NCBI RefSeq assembly: GCF_004138485.1
Contig: NZ_RYEV01000009.1
Coordinates: 248,001-312,000, forward strand
Source: Peristeroidobacter soli
Lineage (GTDB): Bacteria; Pseudomonadota; Gammaproteobacteria; Steroidobacterales; Steroidobacteraceae
Reading direction: 5' to 3'
DNA: 64,000 bases
Shown here: positions 36,597 to 43,619 of the stretch, in pieces
Numbering within the stretch: position 1 is the first letter of the stretch
Layout: every line of letters starts with the position of its first letter
Notes under the pieces: generated by a model
Databases searched by the model: none
The model's input: the letters and a program-made list of their open reading frames with translations, nothing else
What the model was told of the DNA's origin: nothing
Made by a program: the position numbers and the translations under genes

Positions 36597-38213
36597 TCAG
36601 ACTTCCATCTCCGGTACCGGCGATTTCTTCTCCACAGGGATCTCGGTCATGGTCGCCTCGGTGAGCAGAAGCACGCTCGCCACCGAGACGGCATTCTCCA
36701 GCGCGACTCGCACCACCTTGGTTGGATCGATGATGCCGGCCTCGAACAGGTCCACGTAACGATTGCGGGCGGCATCGAATCCGACGTTCGATCTGGCCTC
36801 GATCATCTTGCTGACCACGACGCCGCCATCGACGGCCGAATTCACAGCGATCTGTCTCGCGGGCGCCTCGAGCGTCCGCTTGAGTATCTGAACGCCGGTG
36901 CGCTCATCGCCCTCGCACTGCGCCTCGACGGCCCCAACCGCCGGGATACAACGCAGCAGCGCCAACCCGCCGCCGGCAACGATGCCTTCAGCCACCGCGG
37001 CTTTGGTAGCACTGATGGCATCGTCCAATGCGTCCTTCTTGGATTTCATTTCCGATTCGGCAGGCGCGCCGACGCGAATCACAGCTACACCGCCGGCGAG
37101 TTTCGCGAGCCGCTCCTCGAGCTTTTCCTTGTCATACGTGCTGGTCGACTTGTCGATCTCCCGGCGAATCTGCGCCATGCGGCTGTCGATCTGCTTGCGC
37201 TCACCCGCGCCGCCGATCAATGTGGTGCTGTCTTTATCGATGACCACCCGTCGCGCACGACCCAGCTGTTCAATGGTCGCATCTTCGAGCTTGAAGCCCA
37301 GTTCCTCGGCGATCAGCTGCGCCCCGGTGAGCACCGCAATGTCTTGCAATATTGCCTTGCGCCGATCGCCGAAACCCGGCGCCTTCACGGCGGCGCTTTT
37401 CAGCACCCCTCGAATCTGATTGACGATCAGCGTCGCGAGCGCCTCGCCTTCGATGTCCTCGGCGATCACGAGCAGTGGCCGGCCGTTCTTCGCGATCTGT
37501 TCCAACAGCGGGATCAGATCTTTCATGATATTGATCTTTCGATCGGCCAACAGGATAGAGGCATCCTCGAGCACGGCTTCCATGTTCTCGGTGTCGGTGA
37601 CGAAATATGGAGACAGATAGCCCCGATCGAACTGCATGCCCTCCACCACCTCGAGCACGGTCTCGGTCGTCTTGGATTCCTCGACGGTGATCACGCCCTC
37701 ACCGCCCACCCTCTCCATCGCGTCGGCCACGAGCTCCCCGATTCCTTCGTCGTTGTGCGCAGAGATGGCAGCGATCTGCGCCTTCTCCTTGCGGCTCGAG
37801 ACCGGCTTGGACTGCGCTCGCAATGCCTCGACCGCGGCCTTCAGGCCTCGATCGAGACCGCGCTTCAAATCGATCGCGCTCGCACCGGCGGTGACGTTGC
37901 GAAGACCCTCAGAGAAGATGGCGTGCGCGAGAATAGTCGCGGTGCTGGTGCCGTCGCCAACCAGCTCGCCGGTCCTCTCCGCCGCCTGCCGCAGCATCTG
38001 AGCGCCGAGATTCTCTTCCGCATCCTTGAGATCGATTTCCTTCGCGATAGTTACGCCATCGTTACAGACAATCGGCGCGCCCCATGATTTTTGAATGAGC
38101 ACGGACTTCGATTTCGGCCCCAGCGTGATGCGTACTGCGTCGGCAAGCTGGGTACAGCCACGCAGAATCTTCTCGCGCGCCGCGGATTGAAACAGAATCT
38201 GTTTGTGCGCCAT
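36597..38213 (-). CDS. groEL: Chaperonin GroEL, orphan divergent copy
   Basis: 538 residues, full length. ATPase residues are kept: [30 protein letters not shown], and the aspartate in [22 protein letters not shown]. Two features set it apart from housekeeping GroEL: there is no groES gene next to it, and the usual Gly-Gly-Met tail is missing (it ends with PVPEMEV). Position 33-38 reads KSKSVL instead of the nearly universal KGRNV(V/M). It probably is a stress-specific paralogue that borrows GroES from elsewhere. Confidence 0.93.
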   Translation of the reverse strand: MAHKQILFQSAAREKILRGCTQLADAVRITLGPKSKSVLIQKSWGAPIVCNDGVTIAKEIDLKDAEENLGAQMLRQAAERTGELVGDGTSTATILAHAIFSEGLRNVTAGASAIDLKRGLDRGLKAAVEALRAQSKPVSSRKEKAQIAAISAHNDEGIGELVADAMERVGGEGVITVEESKTTETVLEVVEGMQFDRGYLSPYFVTDTENMEAVLEDASILLADRKINIMKDLIPLLEQIAKNGRPLLVIAEDIEGEALATLIVNQIRGVLKSAAVKAPGFGDRRKAILQDIAVLTGAQLIAEELGFKLEDATIEQLGRARRVVIDKDSTTLIGGAGERKQIDSRMAQIRREIDKSTSTYDKEKLEERLAKLAGGVAVIRVGAPAESEMKSKKDALDDAISATKAAVAEGIVAGGGLALLRCIPAVGAVEAQCEGDERTGVQILKRTLEAPARQIAVNSAVDGGVVVSKMIEARSNVGFDAARNRYVDLFEAGIIDPTKVVRVALENAVSVASVLLLTEATMTEIPVEKKSPVPEMEV

Positions 38214-38684
38214 GAGGCGACTCCATGAAGTTGCACGGAGCGATACTGCCGCCAGCGCAGCGCGTTGCCTTTAGGGAAACATGGCAATCCAACGCGGGTT
38301 TCACGGGGATTGCTGCCTCCACGGCACAATCTGCGGGGTTTCCAGCATGCACCCACGGGATGTTCGTGTGGGCACACGTTCTGTCGAGAACACCAGGATC
38401 ATCGCCCGAGCCATCACGCCGAACGGCCATAGCCACGCGTGCCTTGCCCGCGACGGCGCTCAGGACGGCGCCGGCACGGTGCACGGCTGGAAACCCATTG
38501 ACGGCTGGAAATCCGGCAACACGATCGACGTCCATCATGACACTCACACGCGGACGCGGCGTGGATGTCGCAATTGAAGCGCTCGGCACGCAGCCGACGT
38601 TCGAAGCCAGCCAGGAGACTGCCTCCGGTGTGAACCGGACGTTCTCCAGATACTGGGCCGACATGTTTCGCTCCGGGATGGCTG
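38214..38684. other. Intergenic region with an alcohol dehydrogenase scrap
   Basis: 471 bp between groEL and the single-domain Usp. Apart from the short plus-strand ADH fragment at 38537-38620 nothing coding is recognised. The groEL promoter must lie in its left part; no CIRCE-like inverted repeat was found. Confidence 0.5.
38537..38620 (+). pseudogene. Zinc alcohol dehydrogenase fragment
   Basis: The frame MTLTRGRGVDVAIEALGTQP then TFEASQE matches the NAD-binding region of zinc alcohol dehydrogenases (TxGRGVDVAIEALGTQxTFE). The flanking residues do not continue the enzyme on either side. This is about 25 of some 350 residues, a fossil in front of the Usp gene. Confidence 0.6.
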
Positions 38685-39137
38685 TCAGATGTCAGTCCGC
38701 TCTCGAACCAATAGAACGGGAACGGGCGCCGAACGGACGACCAGCTCCGCATCGCTGCCGAGCGTGAGGCGCGACATGCCGCGGCGGCCGTGCGTCCCCA
38801 TGACTATCAGATCGGCATGCCACTGCTTCGCCGCTTCGACGATGCAGTCCGAGGCGCGTCCACCGATGGTCTCCAACAATTCGGTATCGACGTCCGCATC
38901 CGCGAGTCGGGCAATCGATTGCGCCTGCGCCAGCACGTCCTTGCCGGTTTCTCGCATGCTCTCGATCAGTGCCTGGTGATATTCGGTCGCCGCGAGCGCC
39001 GGCTCGGAGATCAACTCATTGACGACGTGGATCACTTTGACCCGTGTCTTCGGCGCACTCGCCAACTTCAACGCTTCAGTCAAACCTTTGAGCGAACAGC
39101 TGCTGCCGTCGACTGGGACCAGGATTCTGCTGTACAT
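38685..39137 (-). CDS. Single-domain universal stress protein (UspA-like)
   Basis: 150 residues from ATG 39137. MYSRILVPVDGSSCSLKGL starts the fold, and GTHGRRGMSRLTLGSDAE fits the ATP-binding G-2x-G-9x-G(S/T) motif exactly, followed by VVRSAPVPVLLVR. It should bind ATP, unlike the two tandem Usps, whose loops are altered. It is divergent from the phosphofructokinase remnant. Confidence 0.92.
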   Translation of the reverse strand: MYSRILVPVDGSSCSLKGLTEALKLASAPKTRVKVIHVVNELISEPALAATEYHQALIESMRETGKDVLAQAQSIARLADADVDTELLETIGGRASDCIVEAAKQWHADLIVMGTHGRRGMSRLTLGSDAELVVRSAPVPVLLVRERTDI

Positions 39138-39361
39138 GGCGCGTACTCCGAAGGGTTCGAATGAACCTAGTTCGATGGACTCTAGGCGCGAGTCATTCGA
39201 GGCCGCACCCGGGCTTCTCCGGAATCGACACGCACTTTCGCGGGTCATGCGCTGCGGTGCGCGCTAAGGAACGCCGCGTAGCCTCCCTCGGGAACGCTCG
39301 GGTTCCTGTGTTTCTTCACACGCCCATACTCCACGAACCCGAACGTCGCGGAGCCCGATCG

Positions 39362-39606
39362 ATGGTGCGCGTTGCAGTCCTGACGAGTGGCGGCGATGCC
39401 CCCGGGATGAACGCGGCGGGCCACGCGAGGTCGGCGGCATCATTCATCAGGCCGGCACCCCGCTCGAAACCAGCCGCGGGCAATCCGGCTGCCTCGTCGG
39501 CATTCGTCGCGGTGAGATCGTCTATACGCCGCTATCGGAAGTGGCCGGGCACAACCGGCCGCTCGACCCTACTCTGCTCGGGCTGGCGCGGGCTCCGGCG
39601 ACCTGA
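39362..39606 (+). pseudogene. pfkA: 6-phosphofructokinase remnant (internally deleted)
   Basis: ATG 39362 begins MVRVAVLTSGGDAPGMNAA, the invariant start of PfkA with its ATP loop. After a frame change the sequence reads EVGGIIHQAGTPLETSRG and then directly LVGIRRGEIVYTPLSEVAG and RPLDPTLLGLARAPAT-stop, the C-terminus of the enzyme. About 80 residue positions remain of over 320, in two frames, with the catalytic core missing. The start and the end are kept and the middle is lost. Confidence 0.8.
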
Positions 39607-39624
39607 CCCGAGGAGGTATTCACC

Positions 39625-40122
39625 ATGCAACTGAACGAACTCTGCGTCCTCGACGCCGCCTGCTGCCAAAAGGGCATCAGCGTTGCGGAGGCCGCCAGAC
39701 TCATGCGTCAACATCACACTGGGGACCTCATCGTCACCGACGATAGTGAGGGCACCCGGGAACCCGTTGGCATCATCACCGACCGCGACATCGTGATGCA
39801 GGTGATTGCCAGAGGCCGGGACCCGGATCGCACCCAAGTCGGCCAGATCATGGCGGTCCCGCTCGTGGTTGCATCCGGCTCAGAGAACATCGCCACGGCC
39901 ATCGAACGCATGCGCTCGCATGGGGTGCGCCGTTTACCGATTGTGGACGACAACGACGCGGTAATGGGCATCGTCACCTTGGATGACCTGTACCGAGTGC
40001 TGGCCGACCACACGGCGGCGCTCGCCGCCATCGTCAGCAAAGAGCAGACGCGCGAGAACAGAAGTCGACGTTGGCTCGTTGCACCCCACTTTCCACCACA
40101 TCGCTCAGGAGTCGTGTCATGA
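39625..40122 (+). CDS. CBS-domain protein
   Basis: 165 residues, with an ideal GAGGAGGT ribosome site. Two CBS domains: ISVAEAARLMRQHHTGDLIV then GIITDRDIVMQV (about 18-62), and NIATAIERMRSHGVRRLPIV then GIVTLDDLYRVLADH (about 83-130). Paired CBS domains bind adenine nucleotides and act as energy sensors. The partner protein is unknown. It is coupled to the BON gene by a 4-bp ATGA overlap. Confidence 0.92.
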   Translation: MQLNELCVLDAACCQKGISVAEAARLMRQHHTGDLIVTDDSEGTREPVGIITDRDIVMQVIARGRDPDRTQVGQIMAVPLVVASGSENIATAIERMRSHGVRRLPIVDDNDAVMGIVTLDDLYRVLADHTAALAAIVSKEQTRENRSRRWLVAPHFPPHRSGVVS

Positions 40123-40784
40123 AAACAGATGAGCAGCTCAAGCAAGACGTCCAGGCCGAACTGAACTGGGATCCGAGTATCAACGACAGCGGCATCGTGA
40201 TCTCGGCCAAAGAGGGTGTCGTGACACTGGCCGGACATGTACCGTTCTACGCCGACAAGGTGTCCGCGGAGAAAGCAGCAAAAACTGTTTCCGGCGTGCG
40301 CGGCGTCGCAAACGACATCGAGGTCAAGCCGAACATGGCGCACCAGCGCTCCGACTCGGACATTGCCGAATCGGCCGTCAATGCGCTCAGAGCGAGCGTC
40401 GCCGTACCGGCCGACGACGTAAAAGTGCTCGTGCGCGACGGCTGGATCACGCTGGAGGGAAACGTTGCGTTTCGTTACCAGAAGAGCGCTGCTGAGTCGG
40501 CGGTACGCAGCCTCTGGGGTGTCAAAGGAATCACCAATTCCATCTCGATCACGTCGTCCGTGCCGGCCGTCAGTCCCACAATTGTTCGTAGCAAGATTCA
40601 GAGCGCTTATCAGCGGCATGCCGCCATCGATGCGAACAAGGTAAGGGTCGATGTACTGGGCAGCACGGTGACTCTCACCGGCGAAGTGCATTCATGGCAT
40701 GAAAAAGACGATGCCGAGAATGCAGCGTGGGCTGCGCCCGGCGTAAAGAGCGTCCACAACCATCTCTGCGTTGTGACACTTTGA
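40119..40784 (+). CDS. Triple BON-domain protein (OsmY-like, cytoplasmic)
   Basis: 221 residues from ATG 40119. Three BON repeats: about 5-70 (IVISAKEGVVTLAGHVPFYA), 78-147 (VLVRDGWITLEGNVAFRYQ) and 152-221 (VDVLGSTVTLTGEVHSWHE). No signal peptide, unlike E. coli OsmY. BON repeats bind lipid surfaces. A GC-rich hairpin follows the stop. Confidence 0.92.
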   Translation: MKTDEQLKQDVQAELNWDPSINDSGIVISAKEGVVTLAGHVPFYADKVSAEKAAKTVSGVRGVANDIEVKPNMAHQRSDSDIAESAVNALRASVAVPADDVKVLVRDGWITLEGNVAFRYQKSAAESAVRSLWGVKGITNSISITSSVPAVSPTIVRSKIQSAYQRHAAIDANKVRVDVLGSTVTLTGEVHSWHEKDDAENAAWAAPGVKSVHNHLCVVTL

Positions 40785-40797
40785 GAGAACTCACCTG

Positions 40798-40826
40798 GAG
40801 GGGCCGGCAGCAGCGCGGCCCCTTCC
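40798..40826 (+). terminator. Likely terminator after the CBS-BON operon
   Basis: Arms AGGGGCC (40799-40805) and GGCCCCT (40817-40823) form a strong 7-bp stem with an 11-base loop, 14 bp after the BON stop. Only a short TTCCTAT follows instead of a full T run. Confidence 0.5.
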
Positions 40827-40837
40827 TATCCGCGCGC

Positions 40838-41128
40838 CTATGCCATTTTGTGTCCATCCTTGACCGGTTCTCCCATGCGGGAAAGGTAATCGGCCACCGC
40901 AGTCGCTTCTTCGGTGTCCAGACCATCGAAGTATCTTACGAGGTCGCATCGACGTTGAGGCGATGCCAGGAGGCGAATGCTGGTCGCGGACCGAAGGAAT
41001 GAATCCGTCGTCGTCGCCTCGAGCGTCCTCTTGATGACAGGACGCGCATTGGTCCTGATAGAGAGCAGTCTCGTCCCGCGCCCCGCGCGGCGACCACCGG
41101 TGGATTCCCCTAGCCGTTCCGCGAAATC
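40838..41128 (-). pseudogene. Class I cytochrome c remnant (frameshifted)
   Basis: One frame shows the haem site ALYQDQCASCHQEDARGDDD (CxxCH at 41034-41048) and GFIPSVRDQH. The proper continuation LVRYFDGLDTEEATAVADYL ending SRMGEPVKDGHKMA-stop is in another frame, with the break around 40950-40990 (a base seems missing). A further shift before the haem site is possible. No signal peptide can be read. It probably was a small periplasmic electron carrier. Confidence 0.65.
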
Positions 41129-41188
41129 CAGGTTGCCTGTAGTGCGCAATTCGCTGGAAACTGCTGCACTGGAAATAGGAGAAGGCAG

Positions 41189-41818
41189 ATGGCGACTTCA
41201 GTAGATGCCAAAAAGCCCATTGTCTATGTCGTCGATGACGATGACGGCATGCGCCGCGCGCTGGCCACGCTGCTGACCACGATCGGGTACACCCCCGCAC
41301 CGTTCGCGCGCCCGACCGAATTCCTCGCCAAATATGATCCGTCCAATCCCTCCTGTGTGGTGCTCGACGTTCGCATGCCCGAGATGAGCGGCCTGGAAGT
41401 CCAGCAGCAACTCAACCGCACCGGCTCGATGATTCCGGTGATCCTGATCACCGGTCACGGTGATATTCCCATGGCGGTGCAGGCAATGAAGGACGGCGCC
41501 TTCGACTTCCTGCAGAAACCCTTCCCCGACGATCAGTTGCTCGACGCGATCAAGCGCGCCCTGGCGCAAGATGTCGAGAACCGCCGCAGCGTCGAACGTC
41601 ATGCGGACCTGCGCCATCGGGCCGCGTCGCTGACTCCCCGTGAGCGGGAAGTCATGAAATTTATCGTTGACGGCCGTGCAAACAAAGTAATCGCAATCGA
41701 CCTTGGGTTGAGCGAACGCACCGTTGAAATTCATCGGGCCAACGTGATGGAGAAGATGGCGGCGCGTTCGGTCGCGCACCTGGTGAAGATGCATTCGCTG
41801 CTCGGGGGCGATGCTTGA
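41189..41818 (+). CDS. FixJ-family response regulator (orphan)
   Basis: 209 residues. Receiver domain 10-125 with the phospho-acceptor in CVVLDVRMPEMSG (D60) and the lysine in FLQKPFPDD. A LuxR-type helix-turn-helix (about 147-190: LTPREREVMKFIVDGRANKV and LSERTVEIHRANVMEKM) follows. The family includes FixJ and TodT-like regulators, often answering oxygen or redox kinases. No kinase gene is adjacent; the PAS hybrid kinase at 29462 is the only one in the window. Confidence 0.92.
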   Translation: MATSVDAKKPIVYVVDDDDGMRRALATLLTTIGYTPAPFARPTEFLAKYDPSNPSCVVLDVRMPEMSGLEVQQQLNRTGSMIPVILITGHGDIPMAVQAMKDGAFDFLQKPFPDDQLLDAIKRALAQDVENRRSVERHADLRHRAASLTPREREVMKFIVDGRANKVIAIDLGLSERTVEIHRANVMEKMAARSVAHLVKMHSLLGGDA

Positions 41819-42137
41819 AGTCAAACAGACACAACACGCATTTTCTGACCGTGGGTCACGTCGCTCAACCTGACTGAACGTCGCTGCAGTTCTCATTCAG
41901 TTCGCTCATTGCTTCCCTGCGCTTCAACTCTGCTGGCCGTTCGCGCGAGCGTCACCGCGCGAAGTCCTCTCATTGCCGATTCGGCATGACCTCATCGTCG
42001 ACCCGGCACGGGCAATCTCCGCTGTAGCACATACCTGGGCGTCGGCTGTAGCTCAGACTCTAGGAGCCTCCGCGGATCGGTACTCATTGAATTTTAGCGA
42101 ACTCCGAGTAGCTACTGCAGCGACCTCGCTTGCAAGT

Positions 42138-42236
42138 CTGGAAGTAAATCTCACCGTAGTGATCGCCGGCAAGGGCTATCGCCTCAAGGACAAGCGCAAA
42201 GCGGGGTCAATCAAGGCGGCGGTGAAGACTCAGTAG
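42138..42236 (+). pseudogene. Probable IS21 helper protein (IstB) C-terminal scrap
   Basis: Reads LEVNLTVVIAGKGYRLKDKR then KAGSIKAAVKTQ-stop. A (V/I)xxxGxSYRLKDKRxAG ending is what I recall for IstB-like ATPases of IS21 elements, and the IS21-like terminal sequence that follows supports this. The rest of istB is absent. Family call is from memory of the motif only. Confidence 0.4.
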
Positions 42237-42247
42237 CAGGGTGCCCC

Positions 42248-42283
42248 GGTGGGTCAAAATTCAATCGGCGTTGACAGGGATTG
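42248..42283. mobile_element. IS21-family-like element end
   Basis: GGGTCAAAATTCAATCGGCG at 42251-42270 followed by TTGACAGGG resembles the terminal repeats of many IS21 elements (TGTCAACGCCGAT...TTGACCC on the other strand). It lies right after the IstB-like scrap, as an element end should. Only one copy was seen. Confidence 0.4.
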
Positions 42284-42295
42284 CTGCCGTTGGCA

Positions 42296-43027
42296 TCACA
42301 CCTGGCGCATGCCACCGTCGACGCACAGCTCGGCGCCCGCGATGTAACTTGCGTCGTCGCTGAGCAGGAACAGCGTCGCTGCGGCGATTTCTTCGGGCCG
42401 GCCCATGCGGCGCAGTGGGATTCGATCCAGCAACGCCGCACGCATTTCTTCCGGCGTGGCAGCCATCATGGCCGTATCGGTCGGGCCAGGGCTCACCACG
42501 TTGACACGGATGCCTCGCGGCGCCAGCTCGGCTGTCCAGGTGCGCGCGTAGGATCGCAACGCCGCCTTGGTCGCGGCATAAGTTCCATACGAGGGAATGC
42601 CCATTACATCGGCAATCGACCCAACCAGCACGATGGAACCCCCATCGCTCATCTCAGCGGCGATTGCCTGCAAGCCGAGCACCGGGCCGCGCACATTGAC
42701 GGAGAACAGACGATCGAAGTGTGCCGGCGTCTCCTCGGCGAGCGTGGCGGGCTCTGAAATCCCAGCATTCAGGACTAGCGCATCGAGGCGGCCATGTGTC
42801 GTGCATATGGTTGCCGTGGCTGCCGCTACATCCCGCGGCACACTTGCGTCCGCAACCAGACCCCGCGCTCCTCGCCCGATCTTCTCCGCTGCCCACTCAA
42901 CCTCATCGGCACGACGGCCGGTGAGGAATACTGCCGCACCTTCGACGGCCAGGCGCTCGGCCACGGCAAAACCGATTCCCTTCGCGCCGCCCACCACCAA
43001 CGCCACCTTGTTCGTCATTCGAGCCAT
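42296..43027 (-). CDS. SDR-family oxidoreductase
   Basis: 243 residues from ATG 43027 (AAGG site eight bases upstream). Classical SDR: VALVVGGAKGIGFAVAERL cofactor loop, LVLNAGISEP (NAG), serine in IVLVGSIAD, YGTYAATKAA (Tyr/Lys) and the C-terminal YIAGAELCVDGGM. TGRRADEV after the second strand suggests NADP. It is divergent from an HxlR regulator, a typical regulator-target pair. Confidence 0.92.
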   Translation of the reverse strand: MARMTNKVALVVGGAKGIGFAVAERLAVEGAAVFLTGRRADEVEWAAEKIGRGARGLVADASVPRDVAAATATICTTHGRLDALVLNAGISEPATLAEETPAHFDRLFSVNVRGPVLGLQAIAAEMSDGGSIVLVGSIADVMGIPSYGTYAATKAALRSYARTWTAELAPRGIRVNVVSPGPTDTAMMAATPEEMRAALLDRIPLRRMGRPEEIAAATLFLLSDDASYIAGAELCVDGGMRQV

Positions 43028-43058
43028 CGTCAGCACCTTGTTTCAACGATGGCAGATT

Positions 43059-43077
43059 AGATATACGGTATGTATCT
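43059..43077. promoter_or_regulatory. Candidate HxlR operator
   Basis: AGATA (43059-43063) and TATCT (43073-43077) form an inverted repeat around ATACGGTAT in the 67-bp gap between the divergent SDR and HxlR genes. The stretch is the most AT-rich part of the gap, as expected for a promoter/operator. Confidence 0.45.
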
Positions 43078-43094
43078 GCTTTCAAGAACGCACC

Positions 43095-43547
43095 ATGAAT
43101 AGCCTAGATATAGTCGAAGATACCGACCTCGAGACGTTGTCCCACCGCGCGCTCTGCGACATGCCGAGGGTGCGGCCGGTGCTGGATCAGATTGCCGACA
43201 AGTGGACCATCCTGATCCTCATCGTGCTGTGTCCGAAACCGACCCGGTTCAACGAGCTCAAACGACGCCTCGGGCGCATCACTCACAAGGCGCTGGCGGA
43301 TTCGTTGAAGCGCCTGGAGCGCAACGGCTTGGTGACGCGGAAGGTGCTACCCACGACGCCCATCGGCGTGGAGTACGCAATCACTCCGCTTGGCCATTCG
43401 CTGCGCCAGCCGTTCGAGGCGCTGTGCGCGTGGGCGCTGGCTCATGGCGACGCCATCCTCCAACACAGTCAGCAAGCCAGCGAGTCGCACTCTGGTTCGG
43501 ACCGGCAAAATGACGACGGGCTTTTTTCGGACGCTGTAAGTCGCTGA
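43095..43547 (+). CDS. HxlR-type transcriptional regulator
   Basis: 150 residues from ATG 43095. The MarR/HxlR winged helix reads PVLDQIADKWTILILIVLC, RFNELKRRLGRITHKALADS, LKRLERNGLVTRKVLPTTPI and VEYAITPLGHSL, the full family pattern. The N-terminal cysteine C22 and C50 could serve in redox or electrophile sensing, as in YodB, though that is a guess. Likely represses or activates the divergent SDR gene. Confidence 0.92.
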   Translation: MNSLDIVEDTDLETLSHRALCDMPRVRPVLDQIADKWTILILIVLCPKPTRFNELKRRLGRITHKALADSLKRLERNGLVTRKVLPTTPIGVEYAITPLGHSLRQPFEALCAWALAHGDAILQHSQQASESHSGSDRQNDDGLFSDAVSR

Positions 43548-43619
43548 CGCCACTGCGACTTTATTTTCTGTCGCTCCAATCCATCATGGGCGCCACGGAG
43601 ATGCGGCGCTCTGAGTCTT

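Larger units (their letters stand above)
41819..42295. other. Intergenic region with IS21-family debris
   Basis: 477 bp. The first part (41819-42130) has no recognised gene. The second part carries a probable IstB tail and an IS21-like end (see separate entries). Confidence 0.45.

Noticed and set aside
2549-38213. Identity with the transmissible locus of stress tolerance
   Set aside because: HtpX, FtsH and Hsp20 are shared, but ClpG/ClpK, YfdX, HdeD, KefB and PsiE-type genes are not seen, so only a loose analogy holds.
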